NCBI GenBank assembly: GCA_009746045.1
Contig: RPFO01000648.1
Location: 526,734 to 590,733 of the forward strand
Length of the DNA stretch: 64,000 bases
From: Mesostigma viride
Taxonomy: Eukaryota > Streptophyta > Mesostigmatophyceae > Mesostigmatales > Mesostigmataceae
Direction: 5' to 3'
Under the pieces are notes generated by a model. It was given only the letters and a program-made list of their open reading frames with translations, did no database searches and was not told where the DNA came from. Both the position numbers and the translations under genes were made by a program. Positions 49,999 through 62,280 of the stretch are shown piece after piece. Position 1 is the stretch's first letter, and every line of letters begins with the position of its first letter.

Positions 49999-51328
49999 GC
50001 AGCCCAGCGCCAGCGACTCATCTGCAACATGGTGCAGAGCAATGACAAGTTCCTCACCCCTGGCGGCTGTTACCTGCCAGATGTGGGGGCAGTGGCCGAG
50101 ATGGCAGGGGGCCCGCCCAGCAAAACGGCGCCTCGAGCAAAACGGACCTGGAGACGTACTACTACCGCTTCTCCGTGCCAACGGAGTGGCGGGAGTGGTT
50201 CGCGCTGCCCCCAGTCTGGTCGGACGAGGTCGGCCAGCCCGGGGAGCGCCGCCGGCTCTATCCCAGGTTCCGTGTTCTGGTGATGGGGTGGTCCCACTCG
50301 GTCCTGCTGGCGCAGGTGGCGCACATGCAGACCCTGTTCGGGCCGGGGAAGCTGAACCCCGGGCTGAGTGTGAGCGTCCCGATGCATCAACTCGGGGTGC
50401 GCACAGGGAGGACGGGAGTGGATGGAGTTGGGGGGCCTCCGAACTTGACTGGCAGCTGCTGCCCGAGGACCCTCCTCGGCCGGCGCAGTTGGTCATGATC
50501 GACGACCTGGGCACCACACACGCGCGCAGCGCAGCGGAGGCGAACGTGCTGCTGGACCGCGCATGCACCGAGTGGTACGCGCCAGCTGGCCTGGTGGTGA
50601 ATGAGAAAAAGGTCGAGCGGGCGCGGGAGGGTCAAGCTGTTGAGATCCTGGGTATCGAGTTTCACCAAGATGGGAGCTTGTGGCCGTCGGCGAAGCGACT
50701 GGCCCTCCTGGTCCACGACACCGAGGCGGTGCTGGCCCGGGGACGTGCAAGCTACCATGAGTTGGCCTCCCTACTGGGACGCTGGGTATGGATCCAGCTG
50801 CTGCGCAGGAGTCTGCTAAGCACCTGGTTCCACGCCTACAGGATACTCCACCAAGTGCTGGCCCTCCGCAAGGGAGGACGCTTCCAACTCTGGGCAAGTG
50901 TGCGCCAGGAGCTCTGGGCGGCTGTCTGCCTGGCTCCCCTGGTGCATGCGCAGCGCAACCAGCCGCTGGACACCACCGTCGTGGCCAGTGACGCGTCGAG
51001 CCGGGGCTCCGGTGTGGTGTACGCCCGTCTGGCAGAGGCAGACGTGAAGGCTTTGTCCAACTGCCGTGAGATGAAGGGGTGGAAGACTCTGTGTGTCGGG
51101 TCGGAAGAGGTCGGTGTGGAGCGAACGGGGGATCGAGTGTCTCGAGAGGGAACATCGGGCGGTGGCGACCGCCCGCTGGCGTGTGGCGGTGAAACACCGG
51201 TGGAGGGACGCGGGGGCGCACATCAATGAGAAAGAGGCGCGCGCAGCCGTGCAGAGCCTGGAGTGGGGGCTGCGCACGCAGGCGCGGTGGGGGCGACGCC
51301 ACGTACGGCTGGTGGATAACACCGCCGT
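49999..51328 (+). pseudogene. YR-retrotransposon pol fragment D (RT to RNase H)
   Basis: Close relative of A from QRQRLICNMVQ (49999) to RLVDNTAV (51328). It contains the MIDD box, VVNEKKVE, ILGIEF and RNase H VVASDASS. Small indels break it near 50125, 50408 and 51133. Both ends are truncated: no gag, 2A, recombinase or terminal repeats. The right end is cut by the gypsy element G2. Confidence 0.85.
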
Positions 51329-52253
51329 TTGTTACGTCCTAAACCTCTACCGCCACCTCTACCTCTACCCGGCCTAACGCTGCCTAAACTAGTAAGGCCA
51401 CCTCTAGTTAATCCCCTAGCGAAAGACGAACGAGACGATCCAGATCTCAAAGCATTTACGTATGTGCTACTATAATACGCCATAAGCCATTGACACAAAC
51501 CCGTTTACTCCAGGAATAGAGGAAGGAAACACAACTACACTGCCATGACCCAAGCTAATATGTGTTTCATTTAACACACGCCGAGTGCCAACACGAGGGG
51601 TAGAACGTGCATAAATGATCACCAACGGTCCAGCATGCTCGGGCCGACATTGCCCTCGCCTACAGATGCACAGATGCACGCTGGTCCACTACATTCTACC
51701 CCAAGGATAAGGACCACTAATAAAGTACGCGGCGCGACGCCCAAAAGCATCCGATGCACCACGGTACTGTTACGAGGACAACAGTGTCCCAGTACACACT
51801 ATACGTAAACCTAGGAACGACCGAGGCAAAAGACCTAATTTACGTCCGTAACTACAACGAATGCTACTACTACTACGCGACGTAACACCTTCCCCACCAC
51901 AAAGGTAGGGAGCCCTCGCCCTACACACAGGGAGGAAACCAAGGGGTAGGAAGAACCTAACGCACCCAGCACACACCAACACAATCGACAGGCCATCCAA
52001 GATACAAAGCACCAACAAGTTAACTCGGTTCCACCCCGAGTGGTGTAGGGTTAACCAGCACCAAGCCTGGTGGGAGGATCCCCTAAGTGCCTGGCACAGA
52101 GGCCTTGCCGGGAGGAACGGCACTGGGCAGGACACACAGAGTGAACAAAGTCAGCACCAAGGACCAAGAACGACCAATCAACTGGCCAGAATATGAGGGC
52201 GACTCTATATACCGGAGGGACAACACCCTCAGGTCGGGCCTAAGGCCCTCTAT

Positions 52254-53282
52254 CTAGTTGCCATCAGTCTGGTAGGTAACACGCGAGGCCAGCAGAACAT
52301 CCAGATACGCATGGTAGTGGGCCACGTCGTCCGCGTTATCATGCCTATCTACAGTGAGAAAGACATCGGCCCACACGCCATCAGGGAAAAGGCCCAGAAA
52401 GGCCCAGTAATACCTATGCTGCGTAAGGACCACCTGGCCACGGGCCCAGTCCAAGAAGCCACAGGCAAAGAGGCGTAGGAAAGGCTCTACCGCGATCAAA
52501 CAGAGAGCCCGAAGGAGTAGGCGATGATACCGGATCCGATGACGCAGACTCGTCGGGAAGAACAGATCTAGCAGAGGCTCCACATTAGCCGGCCACAACC
52601 TAATGTGCCGAATCTCACGGGAACGCCACCGCCGAGCGCACTGTCGCGACCCAAACGTCTCTAGATACTCGCTAGCACGAGGGGGAGGATGACCACGGGC
52701 ATCAGGCACTATGTTATCTACACCTTTAACATACTGAAGTTTAAAAGGGGAAAACTGTGCTAAAAACTCCATCCAGCGCGCTTGACGAGGGGTAAGGTTG
52801 GGTTGGGAGAGAAGATGGGTAAGGGGGCGATGGTCCGTTTGTATAACTAATCTATAAGGATCTATCTCACAGGGTTCATTCAGGCAAACATCAAATTGGG
52901 CACCTTTAAGAAAGTGCTGCCACGCGTGGCAACAATACACCACAGCTAAAAGTTCCTGCTGGTGTACAGTATAGTTACGCTCCGCGGGGAGCATTGTCCT
53001 AGAGATATACTCAATTGGTTGTAAGCCCTGACCCTGATCCTGGAGAAGGACTCCCCCTATTGACACTATAGCTACCTTACTAGCGTCTGTAGCTACCACA
53101 AAGGGTTTGGTAGTATCGGGTAGGATGAGTACGGGAGGAGAGAGGAGTAGGGATTTTAAACACTGAAAAGCAGACTGACACTCACTACTCCAGATAAAGG
53201 GGATATCTTTCTTTAATAAATGATTGATAGGGGCTGCTATAGTTGCGAAACGAGGGATAAAACGCCTATAGTAAGAGGCAAT
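52254..53282 (-). CDS. Gypsy RNase H region of G2
   Basis: SYYRRFIPRFATIAAPINHLL (RT connection) is followed by VVATDASKVAIVSIGGVLLQ, YTVHQQELLAVVYCCHAWQHFL, VIQTDHRPL and VKGVDNIVPDA, the D-E-D-D pattern of RNase H. After this about 120 residues of unrecognised sequence end at TDGN. No HHCC or DDE integrase motif is present. Confidence 0.8.
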   Translation of the reverse strand: MASYYRRFIPRFATIAAPINHLLKKDIPFIWSSECQSAFQCLKSLLLSPPVLILPDTTKPFVVATDASKVAIVSIGGVLLQDQGQGLQPIEYISRTMLPAERNYTVHQQELLAVVYCCHAWQHFLKGAQFDVCLNEPCEIDPYRLVIQTDHRPLTHLLSQPNLTPRQARWMEFLAQFSPFKLQYVKGVDNIVPDARGHPPPRASEYLETFGSRQCARRWRSREIRHIRLWPANVEPLLDLFFPTSLRHRIRYHRLLLRALCLIAVEPFLRLFACGFLDWARGQVVLTQHRYYWAFLGLFPDGVWADVFLTVDRHDNADDVAHYHAYLDVLLASRVTYQTDGN

Positions 53283-53768
53283 AGTTAGTCTCCATGCTTT
53301 GCTGTAGACTAAGTCTCAAAGGCATTGTGAATACAACGTATGAATAAGCCCTGTAAACCTACGTTGGTATGTGAATATAAATACCACGTGGGCTATGCAG
53401 ATAGGAATGCTAGTCGAGTCGCATACGTTTCCCTAGATAATAGGTACTTTGGGTACTGGGGTACGTGACAGATGTCAGTACCCAGTATACGTAGTGTCCT
53501 GTCATTGGACGGTACTAGAGTATCCTAGATAGGGACCGTACTGCAGCGTGCATTAATCTGTGATCACACGATGCAGTGACTAGACTGCTACCTGTCATCG
53601 TGCGGCCTCGGGCCAACGGTCTGCACCCAACGGTCACTGGCGGCGCAGCCAGTGAGAGGAACGTTGATAAAGGGTAAACCTATTTTCTAATGAACCAAGC
53701 AATTCATTGCTCACAGCATACAGTGTTCTCAAGCAATATATCACGTCGTTCATTTCTCATTCCTAACT
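53283..53768. mobile_element. Solo LTR-like insertion S2 with AGTTAG...CTAACT termini
   Basis: 486 bp, flanked by GCAAT at 53278-53282 and 53769-53773. Removing it and one GCAAT restores the frame SFLGIASYYRRF of the gypsy RT. The termini are 6-bp inverted repeats. Confidence 0.8.
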
Positions 53769-53773
53769 GCAAT

Positions 53774-53962
53774 CCCTAAGAAACTACGTACACTTTTAAC
53801 GTCCGTAGGGGTAGGCCAATCCTGAATTGACTTAGTTTTATCCGGGTCGGTAGCGACACCGGCGTCTGACAAAACCTGTCCTAAAAATGGTACACTCCTA
53901 CCAGAACGAACTTTAGCACGGCGAGCCCACAAAGAATTTTCAGACATTATTTCTAAGACTTT
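53774..53962 (-). CDS. Gypsy RT C-terminal piece of G2
   Basis: KVLEIMSENSLW, VPFLGQVLSDAGVATDPDKTKSIQDWP and SVRSFLGIA form the thumb/connection of a gypsy RT, lying between S2 and E2. Confidence 0.8.
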
Positions 53963-53966
53963 CTAG

Positions 53967-55859
53967 GGGGAGGGTCCCATAGAAATATATCAAAACTGAA
54001 ACCCCCTAATAACTACAGAAATGCAACTGACAACCACTGAATGATGTTTGGGGACCATAAACATGATGTTTGGGCATGCATACCACCACTTGTTGGGGGT
54101 ACTACCCCCAGCCATACACCGGCTATGAGCTAAAAATAGAAAAAAACGCTGTCCGGGGCACATCTTGCCCAGAACAGTGGGAGAACCAGTTGCATGAAAA
54201 AAGCACACCCCATATAAAAATGTCATGGGACATGGTTTCTACCTAATTGGATCAACAAAATCAGCACATCCCTTTGAGTTATTAACTTTTGGGCCAAAAA
54301 TACGCTTTTTTAGGCGGGGCGTCCCCATACACACTAATAACACATCAATTAGGCCTGCAAAGCACAAGTCAAATTCTGTGATGACCATAAAAGGCACTGT
54401 CAAAGTTTGGTGGCATTCTGAGCTCAGCTGTAGCAGTTATTAATTTTGGCAGTTGGCCACCTGTGCAGACGCTAAGGAAGGCATTAGTGAGTATTAAGGC
54501 ACACTAACACTTCCTATGCCATCCAAAAGGCTCCTGACCATGCCCAATTCGACCACAATGTACAAGGAGGTGGCTGGGCACGTCATGTGCCCTTGCCTTA
54601 CCTCGACACGGGCAACCTGTTGCGTGTGTGCACAACAATGAGGCAGGTAGCTCTACATGCCTAGCCAACACTTCTAAAGCATATTCCAGGTTTATGGTGT
54701 GGGCATCATCCCAAAACCAAGCTCAAACACACCCTAGAAAGCCATATCCACTAATTGCCCAACAAGGGTAACAACAGACAGTCCACAGAGAAAGCAGAAG
54801 TATCATACATGCTGCTTGCCAAGGCTTCTTACCATGGTTACCTTGCCTTGCTAGCATATGAATTAGGGCTCTCCCATTTTAGTGGGAGAAAGGCCAACAA
54901 GACAACGATAACCCCTACCTACGTGCAGTTCCACCCATGCAGTATGCCCCTTAGAAAAACCACTGCCACCTTTCTTTCCAGCGCAATTGTTTGCCAAGAA
55001 ACAAACTCAAGCTTGTGAGCCTCTAACCACAATGAAGCCTCTGCTAAGGAAGGCCGCGTCAATATTCACACAAAACTGAGTGCTGTTAGCAATCTCCTTC
55101 CAAGAAACCACTCAGCAAATCCCTGACAACTTGACGATATGCCACGGTCACGGTTTGACACGTCCCAGCCATGCAACGTACATAAAAACCACTGAAAGGT
55201 GCCAGGAATCTGGCGATGCGCAGCACGGAATGGCATCATACCTGGCGCTAACTGCACGGAAAGAAGCCGAAAACTTGCGTTGATAACCCATAAAGGAAGC
55301 GAAACATTCATAGGGTCACGTTGATCACACGATCGTACCATTACCGGAATTGTCCTTCGCCCAGCGGCGCAAGAAAGAACAACCTTCCATGGAATAATAA
55401 GACGCGCATCCCGCGAGCCTGGAGAGTGTCTTACCGATCATGACGGAAATCTTGCCGAAACCCAGCAAATTTTTTAAAGCTTTACCAATAACGATTTAAA
55501 CGCATCCTTGACGCTAGGTAAAGCCCATAAAACCTGACAATCACCGCCGCCAGCGTGCATTCTAATTTATTCCTCTCGACAAAAACATCAGATTGGACCC
55601 CCGTGGCGATGGTCATCAATAAAATCATCGACACTGCAAAAAACGCGAACTCCGCTACGAAGTAGTATCATTTACTCATCGTCTTTAAGATTCGCACAGT
55701 TTCTCTGCATTCCGCGAGCTATCTTTTTCTACTCTGCCTGAAAGCACGTCGCCATGGCCAGCTCCGGTAGGGGTGCGCGCCCCGTGCACCACTTTTTCAC
55801 GGTACGGACGGGTACCGCGAATTTTTCGGCGCCAAAATATTCGCGCCGGGACCGTCCCC
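53967..55859. mobile_element. TTAA-flanked DNA element E2 (non-autonomous)
   Basis: The left end GGGGAGGGTCCC and right end (inward) GGGGACGGTCCC are flanked by CTAG (53963-53966, mutated) and TTAA (55860-55863). It interrupts the gypsy RT between FETHLRDL and KVLEIM. The interior resembles E1 and E3. No transposase. Confidence 0.72.
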
Positions 55860-55863
55860 TTAA

Positions 55864-56259
55864 ATCACGTAGGTGTGTTTCAAAATCTGGGGAGTAAATA
55901 AGGATGTCATCTAAGTAAGCCTGAGCACAAGAACGATCGTGCTCGGCTAAGGAAACAGAGGAGAAGGAAGGATCCTTTAAATCAGAGGACACTTGGGGAA
56001 GGTGAGAATTACCCATAACAGGTCTAAGCACTTCATTCATCAACATTTGAAAAGAGGCAGGAGAATTACAGAGTCCCATGGCCGCTACTCTAAACTGATA
56101 ATGACCAAAAGGGGTAGCAAAGGCGGTTTTATGACAATCCTCGGGCGCTATTCGCAGTTGCCAAAAACCATCTGCACAATCCAGTACAGTGAAACAGGTA
56201 GAACCTTTAACCTTATTAAATATATCATCAATACGAGGTAGAGGGTATTTAGACTTCAC
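55864..56259 (-). CDS. Gypsy RT core of G2
   Basis: MKSKYPLPRIDDIFNKV, FTVLDCADGFWQLRI (first catalytic Asp), GHYQFRVAAMGLCNSPASFQ and QAYLDDILIYSPDFETHL (YLDD box). The frame breaks from the protease ORF at about 56264, and E2 truncates it at 55863. Confidence 0.85.
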
Positions 56260-56266
56260 ATTGATA

Positions 56267-57208
56267 TCATTTTAACTTCCTATAATCAGTAACTAAACGA
56301 AACTTGCCATTTGGCTTAGGGACTAACAGGACACCAGCTGAGTAGGGGGAGTTACTAGGCTCTATCAATCCTGCTTCTAATAGTGACACTAAAATCTGTT
56401 TTAGTTCCTTTAACTCGGTAGGGCCCATTCTATACATCGGAGAGTGCGTAGGAACTGCACCGTCCTTAATAACTACACGGTGTAAAACAGAACGAGGAGG
56501 AGGATAAGAAGGAGTCTTTTCTTCAAAAACTTTGGAGGAATATATCACAGCCATGTATCTTACTATTTCGTTTTCAGTAAATCCCACCCCTATGGTATCC
56601 ACTGTGTTCACATCTATATCCACACTGTTATTAGGGATAGGTATCTCCTGTACTTCTAACTGAAGGAACATACATAATAAATATCCATATTCCTTTAGTT
56701 CAGATCGCAATTCATCATTGGACATTAATACTTCAGGTATAGGTCTTACAGGAGGATCAACACGTGTAGGAGGAGTAATATCTACCAAGGATAAATTTTC
56801 TACTCTATAATGACGTTCCGGTACCCAGTAAGAGCTATCTGGAAACCAGATGACCATGGTATCATAATTAATAGTAATCTTATTATCCTGGTGCCAATCT
56901 AATCCTAGTAATACATCAGCGGTAGTGATAGGGCCTATAGTGGCCGTCAGGTTGACAGTACGTCCTTGTATGACCAGGGGAAGGGATACCGTACCCGGGG
57001 AATGACTGGTGCGACCGTCAGCATAATGGACAGTGACAGGTTTGGTGTGAGGGATAGGGTCTAGTCCTAAACGCCTAACTAGGGCCTCGCTCACAAAAGA
57101 GCTAGCCGCACCGCTATCCACTAACACGGAGACATTCAAAAGTTCATCAGCATGCCAGAAGGGGTCTACAACAGTGTGAGGGACGGTTAAACCGCCATTC
57201 AAAAACAT
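56267..57208 (-). CDS. Gypsy aspartic protease and RT N-terminus of G2
   Basis: The protease motif is VLVDSGAASSFVSEAL, with the flap region around VHYADGRT and the ADVLLGLDW C-terminal motif. An Asp/Asn-rich linker precedes the RT start (SVLHRVVIKDGAVPTHSPMY, GVLLVPKPNGKFRLVTDYR). The ORF begins before the first Met with plausible residues, so the true frame probably continues from gag. Confidence 0.82.
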   Translation of the reverse strand: MFLNGGLTVPHTVVDPFWHADELLNVSVLVDSGAASSFVSEALVRRLGLDPIPHTKPVTVHYADGRTSHSPGTVSLPLVIQGRTVNLTATIGPITTADVLLGLDWHQDNKITINYDTMVIWFPDSSYWVPERHYRVENLSLVDITPPTRVDPPVRPIPEVLMSNDELRSELKEYGYLLCMFLQLEVQEIPIPNNSVDIDVNTVDTIGVGFTENEIVRYMAVIYSSKVFEEKTPSYPPPRSVLHRVVIKDGAVPTHSPMYRMGPTELKELKQILVSLLEAGLIEPSNSPYSAGVLLVPKPNGKFRLVTDYRKLK

Positions 57209-57297
57209 AAGAGGACGGACACGTAGTGGTAGGGATGATTCAGCTCCTACAGAAGTTATAAAAACAGGCAGGCAAAAATTATTATCTGGGGTACTAT

Positions 57298-58488
57298 CTA
57301 AGGACCTGTCCAGGTTACCCCCGGCTGACAGGCGTACTGTTCCCCCTCCCCCCCCACATCCATTGGGACTAACCCCGAAGAAGTCCCTGGCGAAAAAGCC
57401 ACTGCTGGAGGGTCACGAGGGAGCGAAGAGGGTGCAGGAGCCTGATTATCATAGGGGAACCCTGAGGGTCCTGTCTGCACAGCATTCAGCCTACTAGGGG
57501 TAGCTGAGGGAACGCGTCCTGGAGTGGGACGAATAGGAGCACGCTGAGGGGTACGAGGAGGGCGAGCATCGGGATGAGGGGGGGCACCCGAAAGGAACTT
57601 GGGGCACTCACGTTTAATTAAGATGACCTACTTCCTTACAATGATAGCATGTGATATGAGAGACATCCAGAGCCGAAAGGTCGGTAACACAAATGTCTAA
57701 TTCTTGTACATAGGAGTTCTCCTCCTCAGGGGTAAGGCTAATGTTATTAATACGGGAACGGGTAGGAAGAGAAGGGGTGGTGAAGAAATCTGCTACTCGT
57801 AAGAGATGCTGACGCACATGCTTGAGGGGTAGATCAGTAAAACGGTAGGCAGAGAACTGGCGCTTTACCTCACGTAATAAGGGTCTACTGAGGCCTTGTA
57901 GGAAACGAGCACGTACTTCTGCGCCCGACAAATCCCTAATTCGTACCATCTGTGCATCAAGGTACCAAAGGCTAATCTATCCTGCCAATCTGCATCAGGA
58001 GGAACTAAATGGCTCTCTAACCGCTTAAACAATTCTGCTACTGAGTTAGGGTAGGCATGAGAGGCCAAGGATTCACACTGAATGAGGTTAGCAAGCTCAG
58101 GGGTAATACAGGTGGTAAGATAGTGAGGGACTAATACAGCATCAGGGAGACGCCATCTATTATGATTTTGCCACGACTCTGTGTTCTGGGTAAGCAACAT
58201 AATAAAAGTGAAAAACTGTTGAGGGGTAGACTTGACATCTAACTTGGGAAGGTTAGCAAAGAGGGGAAGAGCAGGGGGCTTAGGAGGATGGGAAGGATCA
58301 GATTTACCCATAGGACCACTGTCTTCCACTGCTACATACGAGGGATAGAAAGAAGGAAGAGGAAAGGTTTTGGATAGGGGTCTAGAAGGGGCCACCGTTT
58401 CAGGATGGTGCCCATAGGAGAAGGGAACAGTATCGGTTTTCTCTGAATATAGTTTAATTAACGCATGCGGGAAAGATAAGGCCGCCAT
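57298..58488 (-). pseudogene. Gypsy gag of G2 (frameshifted)
   Basis: The ATG at 58488 starts MAALSFPHALIKLYSEK. The N-terminal 200 residues include LTQNTESWQNHNRW and VAELFKRLESHL. The frame shifts near 57950 to VRIRDLSGAEVRARFLQGL, a capsid C-terminal-like segment. ITCYHCKEVGHLN is the start of a CCHC zinc knuckle and is cut by another shift at about 57614. A Pro-rich spacer leads to the protease. Confidence 0.7.
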
Positions 58489-61400
58489 GCCTTGGCCTGG
58501 ATGTGGAAGGCTGCCTGCGACATGGGCTGACTAATTCGATCTGTACAAAGGGTTTCCTGCTCGCCCAAATTTTCCTTGGATGACCCGGTTGTTTATAAGG
58601 GTCGGTGGCTGTTAATTAGCGGTCCGAGAGAATTAATTGTAGGTTTTATACGACTTCACTTGCAAAGATTCGTGTTTGGTTGCACCAGCTGAGGTTAGGT
58701 GGGGACCTGTAGGGTCGGCTGGTTGCTTACCGAATCTTTGGCTGATTTGGGTTATTTAGTGAGTCGTGATTAATTATTGTATAGTGGATTCGGACCGGCC
58801 CAAGGGGTCGATGGGCGAGTTTTATGTTTGTCAGTCTTGGGAACCTTGTACAACTACCTGTACGGTTAACGCACTAGCCTGGGGGTGCGTGGCCACGCTG
58901 TTTGTAGTGGCGTTTTCAGCACTGTTCAGGCCGGTGTGTGACGTATGCCGGTGTTAATTAATTTAGGATGATGTCAGCTTGTGTGTCGGCGGGTCATGCC
59001 TTAAGGGGACATGACACCCCAAAAGGGCACTTTTCTGGAAAACATACCTAGGCATGTGATAAAAATCCAGTTATGATGGGGGACCATAAATATGATAAAA
59101 ACAAAATTTTCCAACCACTTGGGGGGGTACTACCCCCCACCATGTGACAGTTATGTGCTAAAAATAGAAAAGACGCTATTTTTGGCCGATTTTCCCTAGA
59201 ACAATGGGCAAACCCAATGTGGCCAAATCATATATTCCCATCTAATTGCAACCCTTGCCATTCATTCCAGCTAGTTTGCAGGTCAGAATAAGCATTTAGA
59301 CACATTGAAATAGTTTACCCCAAAACACGTATTTTTTTGTGCCTAAAAAAATATATCAAATCATAGACACATGCAATGGGGTCAAATCATATAATCAAAA
59401 TTGGCCCAGGGTTGCAATCACACAGCCCCAAAGTTTCAGCTCATTCTGACCACGTTTACTCACATTGAAATATGGTCATGTGCAAAAGAAAAATGATCGC
59501 TTTTTGTGGTTTGGAGCTCAAACACCACCACAAAGACACCCTTGCCCACCACAAACTGGGCCAAAACAACAGCCATTAGTTTATTTATGATGTTAGAAAG
59601 CTTGCTATGAAATCCCAGGTCATTCTGAGCTAGTATGGCCATGTTACATCATATTATAGCTGCCACGCTGCGTTCCTGGTACAACATGGCATGAGGGGGC
59701 ACACATGCATATGACCCACCCAAGCAAGTCCCATCATGTCTTATGATGGCCAAATAATACAAGCACTGTCCTGCCACCTAGCTTGATAACACACAGGAAG
59801 GCTTTAGCCCTCGTCGGAATCGCCGTCCCCCATGCAGTTGGGGCAATACCAGGCACCCACCGGCATGGTTTTCTTTGTGAGGCCAAGGCAGAGCATGTGG
59901 GCACCATGCTCTTCCCCGCCTGCACCTGCCAAACTGGGCCAAAACAAGTGCAATTAATTAAATTAATGTATCACGAAGCTTGCCACCAAATTACAGGTCA
60001 TTCTGACCTAGTTTGCCCATATTACATCTTGTTATAGCTGCCAGCCTGCATGCTTGGTGCACCATGACATGAGGCAATACCATGAGCACATTCCTAAGCT
60101 TGCCCCCTGCAAATGGGGCAGAACCACGAAAAACAAATGCTAGATGCTTGAAGAAAACAACCACCAACTCTTTAACCATTATGAGCAGGTATGACCGCTT
60201 GCGGAAATCACTCATAGCCAACACCATGTCATGACGCTTATGGATAAAAGGTGCATCCTTCATAGCCATAACGACCTGATCCCTGTCATCTAGGAAGTAC
60301 AAGCCATGTGTAATGGAGGCTAAACAGGTGGGGATGTGATAAGTAACTCACATATTCTCACCTTCCATACAACAACCTTGTTTTCCAGCAGGCTGAAGAG
60401 CCATGACAGGCGTTAATGAGCTCGCCAGCTCCTTGCAACGGTGATGCCGCTCCCAGGCAGCTAGGGTCCTTGACTACGCAATATAGAATGTCTACCGTGT
60501 GAAAACCTCCATACAGGAAGCGTAGCAAAGCCAGATAACTGCCCGATCAATTCTGGGTAGCTTTAGGAAGCATGGCATACGCAGCGTAAGGAAAACCATT
60601 GAAAGCTGCGGAAAATCTGATAGCACAACTGCAACAAGTGGAGAACAAAATAGCAAGAAGAACCCAGAAACGGCGCCAAAAGTTTCATGCCAGGTTCACT
60701 GAGAGCGCAAACAGACTGGGCGGTGACATGCGGCAAATCAACGTACCACGGCCGGCATTATTTCCTACCCAGGCGCGCAAGAAAAGCCAGCCAGCCATGG
60801 ATGGATTAACCGCGGATCGCGCAGGCCTGAACGAAATCATTTTAGAAATGACAGGAAATGGCCGCAGATCGAAGACGCTTAGGTTATTTTCATGGTGTCC
60901 GTTACTGAACGGCTCTTACTGCATCAATACAACCCACGAATATCGAGTTCTACCGACGTCGCAGGCACGCATGCTAGATTATTCATCGCGGCCAAATTGT
61001 TGGATGAGACCCCCGTGCAAATCTGTACCAACAAAGGCAGCGAATTTGCAAATAGTGCAGATCTGGCTATGAAACATCATAATAGAACATCACTTTTAAC
61101 CACCGGCTTAATTTTTCGGCCTGTCGCCCGCCGGATTAGCCATATTTTAACGGAACGCACGTCGCCATGGCCACCTCCGCACGGTGCGCGCACTGTGCAC
61201 CACAATTTCACGGTCCGTCGGTACCGTCCCGACTTTTTTGGCGCCAAAAAAGTCCCGGGTGTCATGTCCCCTTAAGCAAGCTAGGCAGGCAATGATCCGC
61301 AATTGTTTCTTTCACAATGGCGGCAATGGCCGCCTGTGCAAAATTGCACATTCTAGCGCGGGTTGCATCTGTCTTGTAGCCGAGGCAGATGGTGGCACAA

Positions 61401-62280
61401 CCGCTAAGTTGTTCGACCAAGCATAGTATCGTTGGTCGTGCAACGGAAAGAAAATTTAAATTTACCCCCATGTCGTTTTCCCCGGCTGCGGGTCTTTTTG
61501 ACATGGGCGAAGGATGGGGCGCTACTCCGGCGGTTGGGCCAGCTTCGGCGGAGCTGTTTATAAGTTTCTAAAACAGCTCTAGTGTCACATCGCAGGCTTG
61601 CCACCTTGCGATGGTGCGTGGGACGTGACCTGGACTCAAAAGGTCCTGAACCAGGTTCCTGTCAGCAACGGCCTGTTTTTTTCATAAATTATTTTTTGTG
61701 GCGGCAGGTCAGTTGTCCAGCTGCCCCTGCCGAGGAGGGGTGGTTGGGGACAATAGGAGCCGCGCGAGAGTTGCGCTCCGAAGCTAGAAATTTCCCTATT
61801 GCGAGACTCGAGTTGGGGAGGGCGTCTCAGGGAGGCGAGGCTACGCCAGACCTTTGTCGTTCCTTTTCGTCTCAGCACCTGCTGCGCGGCTCAGTCTATT
61901 ATGGTGTCGTAAAACCTCTTTCCTTTTTGGACGGTTCCGGAATTGCGAAATGCTGGCTCTTTTTGAGGGCTTGCTTTTGGGGTGGTCACCGGCTTGTGTC
62001 GCATTGAACCAGCGGGCCCCTGCGGGGGTTAAGATAGCCTAGCGCGGGCTGAGTCGCCATTAATTAAAGATGTTGCGACACGCTCTTTCGCGCACGGTGG
62101 TCATGAGTTTAATCGGCGCAATGGGGTTGGCGCCAGGGGGGGGTAATTGGGTGGAGGCTTCTTGCTTCCGCGTGCGGATTGAGAAACCTTAAGGCCACTG
62201 TTAACTGCTGCATTTGTGGCAGGGCTCCACTTATTGTATTCAATCAAATGCTGGTCTTCTTGGGAGCTGAGTGATCTTAA
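58433..62280 (-). repeat. Repeat unit U1 including the G2 gag start, split by E3
   Basis: The unit comprises 58433-59000 and 61272-62280 and is repeated in tandem as 62281-63038. On the minus strand it runs from TTAAGATCACTC to GAGAAAACCGA and contains the first 19 codons of gag (58488-58433). It behaves like a 5' LTR/leader that includes the gag ATG; the upstream promoter has not been located. Confidence 0.55.
59005..61271. mobile_element. TTAA-flanked DNA element E3 with confirmed empty site
   Basis: The inverted termini GGGGACATGACACCC are flanked by TTAA at 59001-59004 and 61272-61275. The tandem unit U2 reads CATGCC-TAAA-GCAAGCTAGG at 62849, the same site without the 2.27-kb insert. The interior has only short ORFs (to 157 codons) and no transposase motif. 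TTAA duplication and precise boundaries indicate a piggyBac-type non-autonomous element. Confidence 0.82.

Larger units (their letters stand above)
51329..58488 (-). mobile_element. Ty3/gypsy retrotransposon G2, lacking integrase, split by E2 and S2
   Basis: On the minus strand: gag (58488-57614), protease (57208 on), RT (to 55864), E2, end of RT (53962-53774), S2, RNase H (53282-52254), then a 3' region ending GGACGTAACA at 51329 that is probably the 3' LTR (TATATA box near 52213). No integrase follows RNase H. Several single-base breaks. The 5' LTR cannot be identified with certainty. Confidence 0.75.

Noticed and set aside
51329-52253. Separate host gene in the 121-codon minus ORF at 51770-52135
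   Set aside because: No recognisable motif. The stretch lies in the probable 3' LTR/untranslated end of gypsy G2.
53963-53977. CTAG at the left end of E2 taken as evidence against TTAA targeting
   Set aside because: The inner terminal bases still match the right end, and the right flank is TTAA. Mutation of one TTAA copy is the simpler explanation.
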